A stretch of 64,000 nt of DNA. Origin: Solibacillus ferritrahens. GTDB lineage: Bacteria > Bacillota > Bacilli > Bacillales_A > Planococcaceae. Position 1 is the stretch's first letter; every line of letters starts with the position of its first letter. The position numbers and the translations under genes are program-made. The notes under the pieces are model-generated. The model saw only the letters and a list, made by a program, of their open reading frames with translations. It did not search any database and was not told the origin of the DNA. Positions 25,271 to 33,511 of this stretch are shown piece after piece. Location: assembly GCF_037027585.1 (NCBI RefSeq), contig NZ_JAXCLE010000002.1:124001-188000 (forward strand), written 5' to 3'.

Positions 25271-25755
25271 CAGAGAAAATTGCAGTAGTACCTGGAAGTT
25301 TTGACCCAATAACAAATGGCCATATTGACATTATCCGTCGTGCAGCAGATGTTTTTGATATTGTATATGTTGCTGTATTGAATAATTCTTCAAAGAACCC
25401 ATTGTTTTCAATTGAAGAGCGTACCGCATTAATAACAGAAGTTACAAAAGATTTGCCGAATATTCGAATTGAAACATCATCGGGACTGCTTATTGATTAT
25501 GCTCGCGAAAAAAAAGCAAAAGCAATCGTCCGTGGTTTACGCGCTGTTTCGGATTTTGAATATGAGATGCAAATTACATCGATGAACCGAGTGCTTGATG
25601 AAAATATTGAAACATTCTTCATTATGTCGAAAAACCAATATTCGTTTTTAAGTTCAAGTATTGTCAAGGAAGTAGCCAAGTATGGCGGTAAAGTGGGCGA
25701 GCTTGTACCATCTGTCGTCGAAAAAGCATTAAAAGAAAAATTTAATCAAAAATAA
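25267..25755 (+). CDS. coaD: Phosphopantetheine adenylyltransferase CoaD
   Basis: A nucleotidyltransferase of 162 residues catalysing the fourth step of coenzyme A synthesis. Signatures: GSFDPITNGHIDII (T/HxGH nucleotide-binding motif), RGLRAVSDFEYEMQ and the ISSR-like FLSSSIVKEVA. The TTG start overlaps the rsmD stop and follows GAGGGAGA. Full family length. Confidence 0.97.
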   Translation: MTEKIAVVPGSFDPITNGHIDIIRRAADVFDIVYVAVLNNSSKNPLFSIEERTALITEVTKDLPNIRIETSSGLLIDYAREKKAKAIVRGLRAVSDFEYEMQITSMNRVLDENIETFFIMSKNQYSFLSSSIVKEVAKYGGKVGELVPSVVEKALKEKFNQK

Positions 25756-25797
25756 GAGCTTTTGCGGACGAGAAAAACCTCCGCAAAAGCTCTTTTT
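25754..25797. terminator. Terminator between coaD and the ylbJ-like gene
   Basis: A perfect 15-bp inverted repeat (25754-25768 and 25780-25794) followed by T residues, between convergent genes. Confidence 0.92.
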
Positions 25798-25836
25798 GTG
25801 AATTCTCTACCACAAGCTTTTACTACCAAATCTCTT

Positions 25837-26724
25837 CTATAGAAAAAATAAAGCAAACAGAAGAGGAATGATAATGCTGTATAGAACTCTAATCATAATA
25901 TAGGGGCGAATAGCGATATTGGCAGTGCGTGCAATGACGATTACTTGTAAGTGAATACTTAGACTTTGGGTAGTTAATAATACTACAGTAAAAAATAGCA
26001 GCATATCCCCATACAAATTTTGGTGAAGCAAAAATAAACCATTTGTCATTTCAAGAAAGCTTGCAATCGCAAGTTCCAAATAGGTAGGAATTGAATCAAA
26101 TACGACTTCAACACTATGTAAAAACACGTGATAAATCGTCGTGAAAAAAATAATTGTTGTTGCTACAATTAATATTGTCGGAGCGCTTTCTCGAATGCTC
26201 GTAGTGAACGGAGTAGGATCTTTCGGCACTCTATGAACTTCATTGGAAAGAGTAGGAACATTTAAATATACGATGATCAGCAAAATGAATGAAAAGCTAT
26301 GTAAAAGAATTAAATATTGCCAACTAAGTGTAGAGGAATTTAATAGGTCACTACCGACAAATCCAAATAAGAAAAGTGGGCTTGGACAATGGCATATTCC
26401 TAGTAAATAGGCAGCTTGTTTTTTGGTAATCGAATTACGCTTCACGAGTTGCGTAATTGTCGCAGCACCTGTAGGATACCCCCCAATTGCACTAATGCCA
26501 TATGTCTGTATAAATACAAGGAAAGATACGTTTTTATGAGAATGTGTTAATTTCAAAAGCCAATTTGTTAATACTAAATATGGTAATAAATAGGGGAATA
26601 ATGCCTCCATAAATAGGTTAATGCCAATATCTGCGCCTTCATGCGTTATTTCTGGAAAAAATAATAATAAACTAATTAGTGTAATACATAAAAGGATTGT
26701 CCAAATAATTTTCATCCTTTTCAA
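25837..26724 (-). CDS. ylbJ: YlbJ-like integral membrane protein (nucleoside-recognition/Gate fold)
   Basis: A polytopic membrane protein of about 295 residues with seven or eight helices. The block GISAIGGYPTGAATITQLVKR followed by LLGICHCPSPLFLFGFVG corresponds to the sporulation membrane protein YlbJ family. It is much shorter than B. subtilis YlbJ (about 400 residues), so it is either a reduced version or a sister family. YlbJ is made in the mother cell and needed for spore heat resistance in B. subtilis. The start is uncertain: TTG 26724 or ATG 26715, neither with a well-spaced ribosome site. Confidence 0.65.
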   Translation of the reverse strand: MKRMKIIWTILLCITLISLLLFFPEITHEGADIGINLFMEALFPYLLPYLVLTNWLLKLTHSHKNVSFLVFIQTYGISAIGGYPTGAATITQLVKRNSITKKQAAYLLGICHCPSPLFLFGFVGSDLLNSSTLSWQYLILLHSFSFILLIIVYLNVPTLSNEVHRVPKDPTPFTTSIRESAPTILIVATTIIFFTTIYHVFLHSVEVVFDSIPTYLELAIASFLEMTNGLFLLHQNLYGDMLLFFTVVLLTTQSLSIHLQVIVIARTANIAIRPYIMIRVLYSIIIPLLFALFFL

Positions 26725-26728
26725 TATT

Positions 26729-26757
26729 TTGTCATTCGCTCGTTCAAATGCTACACT
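26729..26757 (+). promoter_or_regulatory. Probable sigma-A promoter of ylbL
   Basis: TTGTCA (26729-26734) and TACACT (26752-26757) with a 17-base spacer, 60 bases before ylbL. Confidence 0.55.
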
Positions 26758-26816
26758 AATTGTATGCAGACGACGATTGAATTAGTCTTTCAACAAATTT
26801 GGGGGCGTTATAATAA

Positions 26817-27866
26817 ATGGGAAATAAAGCTAAATACGCGTTCGGTATTTTTTTCATTATATTAATGGGCTTATCTTTTTATAGGTTGGATTTTTATATT
26901 ACAAAACCGGGTGGTACATATAATGTAAGTGAGTTTCTGGCAATTCAGAATGGTGATCAGGATGATCAGGGGTCATTTTATATGACGACTGTAGCAATGG
27001 GGCAGGCAACACCATTATCCTATGCGATGGCGGCAGTAACAGATTACTATGATGTCGTTAAAATGACCGATGTGCGCCAGGAAGAAGAAGACGATGAAGA
27101 ATATACGGTGCGCCAATTAAAATATATGACCGATTCGCAGTTTAATGCAACATATGTAGCATTTGACCGAGCGGGGCTTGATTATCAAGTAACATATAAA
27201 GGACTATACGTATTGAATGTGCTTGCAGAAGGAGCAGCAGCCGGGCATTTAAAGCCTGGGGATGAAATTGTCGAAGTAGACAATGAGCGTATTGATAGCT
27301 TGGAAACGTTTCGTACTATCATTACACCGAAAGTTAAGGGAGATAAGGTTCATCTTGTTGTAAAGCGTGATGGAAAGCTTATTGATCAAAATCTGGAAAT
27401 AAAAGAAATCCCCGGCTCAGATGGGCGATTTGGAATCGGAATAACCTATTCTGAAAGTAAATCCATTAAAACTGATCCGAAAGTGACGGTAAAAACAGAA
27501 GATATTGGTGGTCCATCTGCCGGATTAATGTTTACGTTAGAGCTGTTGAATCAATTAATCGACGAAGATATTACAAAGGGCTATAAAATTGCAGGCACTG
27601 GTGAGATGTTGGAGGATGGAACGGTAGGACGAATTGGAGGTATTGAGAAAAAAATTGTTTCTGCTGATAAAGAAGACATCGACATTTTCTTTGCACCTGA
27701 CGATACCATAACAGAAGCAATGCTTGAGTATAACCCGAGCATTACCTCAAATTATGAAGTCGCCTTTCAAACAGCAAAAGCCATCGATTCAGACATGAAA
27801 ATTATTCCTGTAAAAACGATAGATGATGCGCTAAACTATTTGAAAAATCTACAACCAAAAAAATAA
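26817..27866 (+). CDS. ylbL: PDZ/Lon-like membrane protease YlbL (DdcP)
   Basis: A 349-residue membrane-anchored serine protease. An N-terminal helix (about residues 7-23) is followed by a PDZ domain (LYVLNVLAEGAAAGHLKPGDEIVEVD) and a Lon-type catalytic domain. The catalytic Ser lies in GGPSAGLMF and the catalytic Lys in GGIEKKIVSA. In B. subtilis YlbL (DdcP) helps clear the cell-division inhibitor YneA after DNA damage. GGGGGCG precedes the ATG. It converges with tmcAL with only 3 bases between stops. Confidence 0.93.
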   Translation: MGNKAKYAFGIFFIILMGLSFYRLDFYITKPGGTYNVSEFLAIQNGDQDDQGSFYMTTVAMGQATPLSYAMAAVTDYYDVVKMTDVRQEEEDDEEYTVRQLKYMTDSQFNATYVAFDRAGLDYQVTYKGLYVLNVLAEGAAAGHLKPGDEIVEVDNERIDSLETFRTIITPKVKGDKVHLVVKRDGKLIDQNLEIKEIPGSDGRFGIGITYSESKSIKTDPKVTVKTEDIGGPSAGLMFTLELLNQLIDEDITKGYKIAGTGEMLEDGTVGRIGGIEKKIVSADKEDIDIFFAPDDTITEAMLEYNPSITSNYEVAFQTAKAIDSDMKIIPVKTIDDALNYLKNLQPKK

Positions 27867-27869
27867 AAA

Positions 27870-29078
27870 TTAGTAACGTATAGGCGGAGTTTTATAATCT
27901 TCGTCTATTTTTTTATTTGAAAATTGTTGTATGCCTAATTGATACATTTGTGTGGCACGTAGGTCAATTGCTAATATCGGGTCTGTAACCGCTCCGACTC
28001 TACTTATTAGAGGCAGCGATAGTGACCTCTTAATACCTGAAATATATTGTTGTCCTGTTGTTGTCATTCCTAATATACGAATGTATCGGGGTTCCGAATA
28101 GGCATGGAGCTGTTCTTTCGTTACACCGGTATAAATATGTGTAAGCATCCTTTGGAGACGTGTCCACGTATAGCGTTTTGATTTAAGTGCATTCATGAAA
28201 TCCATATAATTTGAGCTTGAAGCGGCATATTTAATTAACGAATTTTCAAGCCCTTCTGATACATCTGCATACTGTTTTAATTGTTGCGGAGTATGTCTTA
28301 AAATAGCATATTTTAACAAAGGCCAAAAGCTTTCCCAGCTGGCGAAATTCTTATGCTCTGCCAGCCAATTTTGCAGTTGATCCGTGCTGGCAGAAGGTAA
28401 ATATTTAGTAACTTCCTGGAGCGATTGTCCACTGAATAATGCCTGTCGAATACCTGTAGCGCTTGCAATTTCATGATTTGTATCAATCGCGTCATGATAA
28501 CCCGCTACGATGCGCTGAACTGTAGCAGGTCGCATCGAGCAATGAAGCTGCTCTATTGCTTCGACATAATGAAACCCTAAAATATTGTTTGGTTTACCTA
28601 AATCAATGTATGCATTTGGGGAAAGTTGTTTAAGCTGTTCGTAGGCAATAAAGAGTGCTTGTGGGTAGCTTTTTCCGAGTTGAATATTTTCTTTTATAAT
28701 TTCGTTATAGCGTGCACGATTGTTCTCTATTAAATGATATGTGCTGAGAAAGGGCTCAATGGTACCCTGTTCGCTTCCGAATGCTAATGTTGTACATTGC
28801 ATTGCCTCTAACAGTTGAACAGCTCCTGAAGCAAATCCAGTGGCCTGTGCGGTACTGAAAATATAAGGGAGCTCAATGACAACATCAACTCCACTTGCGA
28901 GTGCCATTTTTGTGCGGTGCCATTTGTCGACGAGTGCTGGTTCGCCTCGCTGTAGAAAATGACCACTCATTACGGCAACGGCAACATCGCTATTGGTTGT
29001 ACACTTCGCTTCTTTTACATGATGTAAGTGCCCGTTATGAAAAGGATTATATTCAACGATAATGCCAACTGCTTGCAT
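27870..29078 (-). CDS. tmcAL: tRNA(Met) cytidine acetate ligase TmcAL (YlbM)
   Basis: A nucleotidyltransferase-like enzyme of 402 residues that uses acetate and ATP to acetylate C34 of elongator tRNA-Met. Signatures: GIIVEYNPFHNGHLHHV (nucleotide-binding HxGH), MSGHFLQRGEPALVDKW and GFHYVEAI. The start at 29078 is supported by AAGGAGG seven bases upstream and by the conserved MQAVGIIVEYNP N-terminus. The reading frame extends 13 codons further upstream without a ribosome site. Position between ylbL and ylbN is conserved with B. subtilis. Confidence 0.95.
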   Translation of the reverse strand: MQAVGIIVEYNPFHNGHLHHVKEAKCTTNSDVAVAVMSGHFLQRGEPALVDKWHRTKMALASGVDVVIELPYIFSTAQATGFASGAVQLLEAMQCTTLAFGSEQGTIEPFLSTYHLIENNRARYNEIIKENIQLGKSYPQALFIAYEQLKQLSPNAYIDLGKPNNILGFHYVEAIEQLHCSMRPATVQRIVAGYHDAIDTNHEIASATGIRQALFSGQSLQEVTKYLPSASTDQLQNWLAEHKNFASWESFWPLLKYAILRHTPQQLKQYADVSEGLENSLIKYAASSSNYMDFMNALKSKRYTWTRLQRMLTHIYTGVTKEQLHAYSEPRYIRILGMTTTGQQYISGIKRSLSLPLISRVGAVTDPILAIDLRATQMYQLGIQQFSNKKIDEDYKTPPIRY

Positions 29079-29205
29079 AAACTTCCTCCTTACGATAAAA
29101 TAAATTTTTGTTCGCATTATTACAATTATAAAAGAATGTAATAATGCATTATGTTAGAATTAACTTGATTATAAGCATGTTTTAAAAGAGTGACAAGAAA
29201 TTATC

Positions 29206-29234
29206 TTGACATCTTTTTTTGTAAGCTATATAAT
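29206..29234 (+). promoter_or_regulatory. Consensus sigma-A promoter of ylbN-rpmF
   Basis: TTGACA (29206-29211) and TATAAT (29229-29234) with a 17-base spacer: a full consensus match about 30 bases before ylbN. This is the best promoter in the window and fits high ribosomal-protein expression. Confidence 0.92.
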
Positions 29235-29263
29235 CAACAGTGTTGTCTCGAGGTGATTAACGA

Positions 29264-29797
29264 ATGAAATGGTCAATTCATCAATTATCAAAGTTTCGAA
29301 AAGACGGAATGCCGATTGATACTTTTGTACAATTGGATGATGTAAAAACTCGTAACACAGATATACGTAACGTTTCACCCGTTCATGTAAAAGGGCTTTG
29401 TACTTTAGGTGCATCGCAAATGACTTGTCAATTAACGGTAAGCACTACGTTAACGCTTCCATGTGCTCGCACGTGGGAAGATGTTGAATACCCTGTGAAC
29501 ATCGATACAGTTGAAATTTTCAGTTGGGTAGATGAAGAAAATCGCGGGGATATTGAAGGCGATATCCATTATGTTACTGGAGACGTCGTTGATATGAAAC
29601 CAGTCCTGGAAGAATTAATTCTTCTGGAAGTACCGATGCAAGTATTCAAAGAGGATACCGAAGGACAAGTGCAAGGCGGTAAAGGCTGGGACTATTCAAC
29701 GGATGAAGATGTAGAAAAAGCTAAGGAAGTTGACGAACCAAAATTGGATCCAAGACTGGCTGCTTTAGCTAAGTATTTTGATCAAACAGATGAATAA
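29264..29797 (+). CDS. ylbN: YceD/YlbN family protein (DUF177)
   Basis: A 177-residue acidic protein of the YceD/DUF177 family, with the conserved CARTWEDVEYPVNI segment and a Cys residue pair region (LTLPCART). Homologues are almost always found directly before rpmF and are linked to 23S rRNA maturation or 50S assembly in some bacteria. GAGGTGATT precedes the ATG. The C-terminus has a Gly/Asp-rich stretch, then DPRLAALAKYF. Confidence 0.93.
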   Translation: MKWSIHQLSKFRKDGMPIDTFVQLDDVKTRNTDIRNVSPVHVKGLCTLGASQMTCQLTVSTTLTLPCARTWEDVEYPVNIDTVEIFSWVDEENRGDIEGDIHYVTGDVVDMKPVLEELILLEVPMQVFKEDTEGQVQGGKGWDYSTDEDVEKAKEVDEPKLDPRLAALAKYFDQTDE

Positions 29798-29820
29798 ATA
29801 TCTGTAAGGAGGTGCCATCA

Positions 29821-29994
29821 ATGGCTGTACCATTTAGAAGAACTTCTAAAACTGCAAAAAGAAAGCGTCGTACGCATTTCAAATTATCTGTACCTGGTAT
29901 GGTAGCTTGCCCAAACTGTGGAGAAGCTAAATTATCTCACCGCGTTTGCAAAGCTTGCGGACAATACAAAGGTAAAGAAGTAGTAGCGAAATAA
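29821..29994 (+). CDS. rpmF: 50S ribosomal protein L32
   Basis: A basic 57-residue ribosomal protein with the N-terminal MAVPFRRTSKTAKRKRR block and a zinc-binding quartet C30, C33, C43 and C46. It is therefore the zinc-dependent (C+) form. TAAGGAGGTG lies 6 bases before the ATG at 29821; an in-frame upstream ATG at 29812 falls inside the ribosome site. Second gene of the ylbN-rpmF operon, followed by a terminator. Confidence 0.98.
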   Translation: MAVPFRRTSKTAKRKRRTHFKLSVPGMVACPNCGEAKLSHRVCKACGQYKGKEVVAK

Positions 29995-30013
29995 TTCAGT
30001 ATTTACGCTATAT

Positions 30014-30056
30014 AAAGACTAGTTAAGAGGCCATGGCTCTTAACTAGTCTTTTTTC
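30014..30056 (+). terminator. Terminator after rpmF
   Basis: A 15-bp inverted repeat (30015-30029 and 30037-30051) with a short loop and a T-run. Confidence 0.93.
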
Positions 30057-30179
30057 TATATATTCATGGATTGGCGTGGATAGATTGTCAAACGAATCAT
30101 GCTCCATTACTATTATGTTAGATTGAAGAAATAGCAAAATATATTTTCTGTTATATTAAAAGTAAAAGGGGATGGGTGA

Positions 30180-30944
30180 ATGGATTACTTAATTCATAAT
30201 GAAGGCGGAATTATGACATTTACGATTAATCGAGAAGAAAAACGAAATGCAATTAACTATGCTGTTATGGATGGGTTAAAGGAAGTTATTACATACATAA
30301 AAAGTCATGATGATGTACGTTTTCTAGTTGTCACGGGTGCCGGTGAAAAATCATTTTGTTCAGGTGGGGATTTATCTGAATTTCATAGTTTGGAAACAGA
30401 AGAAGAAGCTTTTGGTATGCTTAATAAAATGGGACAGATTTTATATGATTTAGCGACATTGCCGGTTCCGACAATTGCGTTAATAAATGGTACGGCTGTG
30501 GGTGGTGGATGTGAAATTGCGACAGCTTGTGATTTTCGCTTAATCGCCTCTCATGCAAAAGCCGGCTTCATTCAGGGTTCTTTGGCGATTACATCTGGAT
30601 GGGGTGGTGGAACGTATTTATTTGAGCGAGGTTTACGTCATGACCGAGCTTTGAAGATGTTGGTCGATGCAAAGCCGTATGATGCGCAAACCTTATTTGA
30701 TATAGGTTGGGCTATGCGTGTATATATTGAAGGGACAAAAGAACAGGCGCTTGCGGATTTTATCGAACATATGGCAAAAATCCACCCTTCTGTCCACCAG
30801 GCCTACAAAGAAATTGAATTAAGGAAATGGCGTGAACGTAACATGTATGAGCGCGTCATGGAAGAAATCAGATTATGTGCAAAGCTATGGGAGTCCGAAG
30901 CGCACCATAAAGCGGTACAAAATTTCCTGAATAAGAAAAAATAA
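30180..30944 (+). CDS. Enoyl-CoA hydratase/isomerase (crotonase) superfamily protein
   Basis: A 254-residue crotonase-fold protein with the two oxyanion-hole regions FCSGGDLSEF (about 59-68) and NGTAVGGGCEIATACDF (about 103-119). The first catalytic Glu of classical hydratases is kept (Glu112). The second, in FGQPEI of classical enzymes, falls at Ser134 (FIQGSLAITSGWGGG). The SGWGG turn recalls ethylmalonyl/methylmalonyl-CoA decarboxylase-like members such as ECHDC1. A decarboxylase, isomerase or thioesterase is therefore as likely as a hydratase. GGGGATGGG precedes the ATG. It is an extra gene relative to the B. subtilis rpmF-ylbO order. Confidence 0.85.
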   Translation: MDYLIHNEGGIMTFTINREEKRNAINYAVMDGLKEVITYIKSHDDVRFLVVTGAGEKSFCSGGDLSEFHSLETEEEAFGMLNKMGQILYDLATLPVPTIALINGTAVGGGCEIATACDFRLIASHAKAGFIQGSLAITSGWGGGTYLFERGLRHDRALKMLVDAKPYDAQTLFDIGWAMRVYIEGTKEQALADFIEHMAKIHPSVHQAYKEIELRKWRERNMYERVMEEIRLCAKLWESEAHHKAVQNFLNKKK

Positions 30945-31052
30945 ATTTGTATAAGATTTATTAATGAACAATGTTATATAAAGCAAGTTGATTGGAGTGG
31001 AGGGGGTGACTTTTGTGGAAGTGTCCGAACCCAAATGGCAATCAATTCCCCT

Positions 31053-31090
31053 AGTTACGATGAAAACTATTTTTCTCGTAACTTTTTTTG
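31053..31090 (+). terminator. Terminator between the crotonase-like gene and ylbO
   Basis: An 8-bp stem (31053-31060 and 31076-31083) followed by seven T residues. Confidence 0.8.
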
Positions 31091-31151
31091 TTTTTAAGTC
31101 TATTTTGTTCATCATGGCATATAGTAGTAAAAAATATGAGGTGGTGCAACT

Positions 31152-31538
31152 GTGGAACAAAAAAGAAGGAAAGATCAATGGACAATTACAGATGATGAAA
31201 AGTTAGCTGAAATTGTTATTCAAACGGTGCAAAATGGACGTACACAATTAGAAGCGTTTGAAGAGGCAGCACAGCAATTGAACAGGACAAAACAAGCGTG
31301 TGGTTTCCGCTGGAATAAAACATTACGTGCACAGTATGGACAGGTGCTAAATAGCGTCAGAAAGCGTCCTAAGCAATTAATGCGCAGTCATCTGAAATTA
31401 GCCCTATCCAGCTTCGAAGAATTGACAGAGGCGTATAACGATCTGGAAATGAAATATTCAGAACTGCAATCGGACTATGACAAAATTTCGAAGTGGCTTC
31501 AACAAGGAGTTACTCTGACAAAAGGTAAAACAAGTTGA
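31152..31538 (+). CDS. ylbO: RsfA/YlbO family transcription factor
   Basis: A 128-residue Myb/SANT-like DNA-binding protein. The N-terminal helical unit contains DQWTITDDEKLAEIVI and ACGFRWNKTLRAQY; the C-terminal half is a predicted coiled coil (SSFEELTEAYNDLEMKYSEL). B. subtilis YlbO belongs to the RsfA family, whose founding member tunes sigma-F-dependent prespore gene expression. Start GTG 31152 follows GAGGTG at 8 bases. Conserved gene order with rpmF and panE. Confidence 0.88.
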   Translation: MEQKRRKDQWTITDDEKLAEIVIQTVQNGRTQLEAFEEAAQQLNRTKQACGFRWNKTLRAQYGQVLNSVRKRPKQLMRSHLKLALSSFEELTEAYNDLEMKYSELQSDYDKISKWLQQGVTLTKGKTS

Positions 31539-31586
31539 AGGAAATGAGGCAATAGATAGAAATAAAATTATTTTTCGAGAAAATAT

Positions 31587-31615
31587 TTGTAATTAATTTT
31601 AAGGCTACTTACAAT
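31587..31615 (+). promoter_or_regulatory. Probable promoter of the BCCP-carboxyltransferase pair
   Basis: TTGTAA (31587-31592) and TACAAT (31610-31615) with a 17-base spacer, 60 bases upstream of the BCCP gene. Confidence 0.55.
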
Positions 31616-31674
31616 AGAAGTAGAAACATAGCGTAATAATGCGCAAATATCTTCTAACAAGGGGGCCTTTTAGT

Positions 31675-31887
31675 ATGGCAGAAGTAAAAGCACAAATGGC
31701 AGGTACGGTATTTGAAGTAAGTGTTAAAGAAGGGGACAGTGTGACAAAAGGGCAAACGCTTATTATTTTGGAATCTATGAAAATGGAAATCGCTCATGAT
31801 GCAGAATCCGATGGAACAGTGGCGAAAGTTGTAGTAGCTGAAGGAGATTTTGTTGAAGAGAATGATGTATTAGTAGAACTAGCATAA
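31675..31887 (+). CDS. Small biotin carboxyl carrier protein
   Basis: This 70-residue protein consists only of a biotinyl domain. It has the ESMKMEI motif, with Lys36 as the biotin attachment site, and the symmetric GDFVEENDVLVEL half. Free-standing carriers of this size (YngHB in B. subtilis) serve acyl-CoA carboxylases. The start at 31675 is supported by AAGGGGGCC and by the canonical beginning of the domain. Seventeen bases separate it from the carboxyltransferase gene, so the two form an operon. No biotin carboxylase gene is alongside. Confidence 0.92.
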   Translation: MAEVKAQMAGTVFEVSVKEGDSVTKGQTLIILESMKMEIAHDAESDGTVAKVVVAEGDFVEENDVLVELA

Positions 31888-31904
31888 GCGATGGAGGAAT
31901 GATA

Positions 31905-33443
31905 ATGACACAGCCTACTTATAATGAGCATTTACAGCAAAAAGTAGAAGAAATATATGAAGGCGGACAAAAGAAGTATCACGAAAAGTTAAAAGAAACA
32001 AACAAACTTTTTGTCCGTGAACGCTTAAAACAACTATTTGACGATGGAAAGTATGAGGAAGATGCTCGTTTTGCCAATTGTGAGGCTGGAGATTTACCGG
32101 CAGATGGCGTCGTAACGGCAATTGGCCAAATTGATGGACAGACCGTTTGCGTTATGGCAAATGATTCGACAATTAAAGCAGGATCATGGGGTTCGCGCAC
32201 GGTTGAAAAAATAATACGTATTCAAGAGACTGCAGAAAAAATGCAGGTTCCAATGCTGTATTTAGTTGATTCTGCAGGTGCCCGAATTACAGATCAGCTT
32301 GAAATGTTCCCGGGCCGCCGTGGTGCGGGACGTATTTTCCATAACCAAGTGCGTATGAGTGGAATGATTCCTCAAATATGTATTTTATTTGGTCCATCTG
32401 CTGCAGGGGGGGCATATATCCCAGCCTTTTGCGACATAGTTATAATGGTGGATGGTAACGCTTCAATGTACTTAGGATCTCCGCGTATGGCTGAAAAGGT
32501 AATAGGTGAAAAGGTTTCGCTGGAAGAAATGGGCGGGGCCCGCATGCATTGTACCGTAAGTGGCTGTGGAGATGTATTGGCGGAAAATGAAGAACAAGCA
32601 ATACTTGAAGCAAGACGCTATGTGAGCTACTTCCCTGCGAACTTTGCAGAGTTTCCGCCGGTTGACGAAACAAAGTCTCCGAAAAGCGGTAAAACATTGG
32701 AAGAAATTATTCCTGAAAATCAAAATGCTCCATTTGATATGTATGACTGTATCGATCAATTAATAGATGAAAACAGCTTCTTTGAAATAAAAAAACTATT
32801 TGCACCAGAGTTGATTACTGGGCTCGCTCGTATAGATGGTCAGGTAGTAGGGATTATTGCAAATCAGCCGAAAGTTAAAGGTGGCGTATTGTTCATAGAT
32901 TCAGCAGACAAAGCTGCGAAGTTTATTACGCTATGTGATGCATTTTCAATTCCACTATTATTTTTGGCAGACGTACCAGGCTTTATGATTGGTACGAAAG
33001 TTGAAAAAGCAGGAATTATTCGACATGGTGCGAAATTCATTTCTGCCATGAGTTCAGCGACTGTACCGAAAATTTCAGTTATTGTTCGTAAAGCTTACGG
33101 TGCTGGTCTTTATGCGATGTGCGGTCCTGCATTCGAACCTGATGCAGTCATTGCATTACCAACTGCGCAAATTGCGGTAATGGGTCCGGAAGCTGCTGTA
33201 AACGCTGTTTATTCAAATAAAATTGAGGCGATTGAGGATCCAAAAGAGCGCGTTCAATTTGTAAAACAAAAAATAGAAGAATACAAAGAAGAAATTGATT
33301 TATATAAATTGGCTTCAGAAATGGTAATTGACGATATAGTTGCACCAAATCAACTGCGCAATACATTAATTCAGCGCTTTAATTACTATAATTCAAAACA
33401 AATTGTTTTACCGTATCGAAAACATCCGGTGTATCCAGTATAA
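31905..33443 (+). CDS. Acyl-CoA carboxylase carboxyltransferase (beta) subunit
   Basis: A 512-residue carboxyltransferase of the propionyl/methylcrotonyl/acetyl-CoA carboxylase beta family, with N and C crotonase-like lobes. Motifs: VDSAGARITDQLEMFPGRRG, FGPSAAGGAYIPAFCD, ADVPGFMIGTKVEKAG and KAYGAGLYAMCGPAF. Family members transfer CO2 from biotin to an acyl-CoA. It is similar in type to B. subtilis YngE; the substrate cannot be fixed by eye. ATG 31905 is preferred because GGAGG directly abuts the in-frame ATG at 31899. It works with the upstream BCCP; the biotin carboxylase must be encoded elsewhere. Confidence 0.9.
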   Translation: MTQPTYNEHLQQKVEEIYEGGQKKYHEKLKETNKLFVRERLKQLFDDGKYEEDARFANCEAGDLPADGVVTAIGQIDGQTVCVMANDSTIKAGSWGSRTVEKIIRIQETAEKMQVPMLYLVDSAGARITDQLEMFPGRRGAGRIFHNQVRMSGMIPQICILFGPSAAGGAYIPAFCDIVIMVDGNASMYLGSPRMAEKVIGEKVSLEEMGGARMHCTVSGCGDVLAENEEQAILEARRYVSYFPANFAEFPPVDETKSPKSGKTLEEIIPENQNAPFDMYDCIDQLIDENSFFEIKKLFAPELITGLARIDGQVVGIIANQPKVKGGVLFIDSADKAAKFITLCDAFSIPLLFLADVPGFMIGTKVEKAGIIRHGAKFISAMSSATVPKISVIVRKAYGAGLYAMCGPAFEPDAVIALPTAQIAVMGPEAAVNAVYSNKIEAIEDPKERVQFVKQKIEEYKEEIDLYKLASEMVIDDIVAPNQLRNTLIQRFNYYNSKQIVLPYRKHPVYPV

Positions 33444-33455
33444 TAATGTAAGCTG

Positions 33456-33485
33456 AAGGTCTGTCTTGAAGGCAGACCTTTTTAA
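33456..33485 (+). terminator. Terminator after the carboxyltransferase gene
   Basis: An 8-bp stem (33456-33463 and 33473-33480) followed by five T residues. Confidence 0.85.
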
Positions 33486-33511
33486 TTCGAAATAAATTTG
33501 GGGTATAATAA

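Noticed and set aside
30988..31206. Plus-strand 72-codon frame between the crotonase-like gene and ylbO
   Set aside because: It runs through a terminator hairpin and overlaps the start of ylbO in another frame.
33504..33509. TATAAT directly before panE as a promoter
   Set aside because: It is 3 bases from the panE start codon and overlaps the ribosome-site spacing, so it cannot give a normal leader; no -35 with proper spacing.
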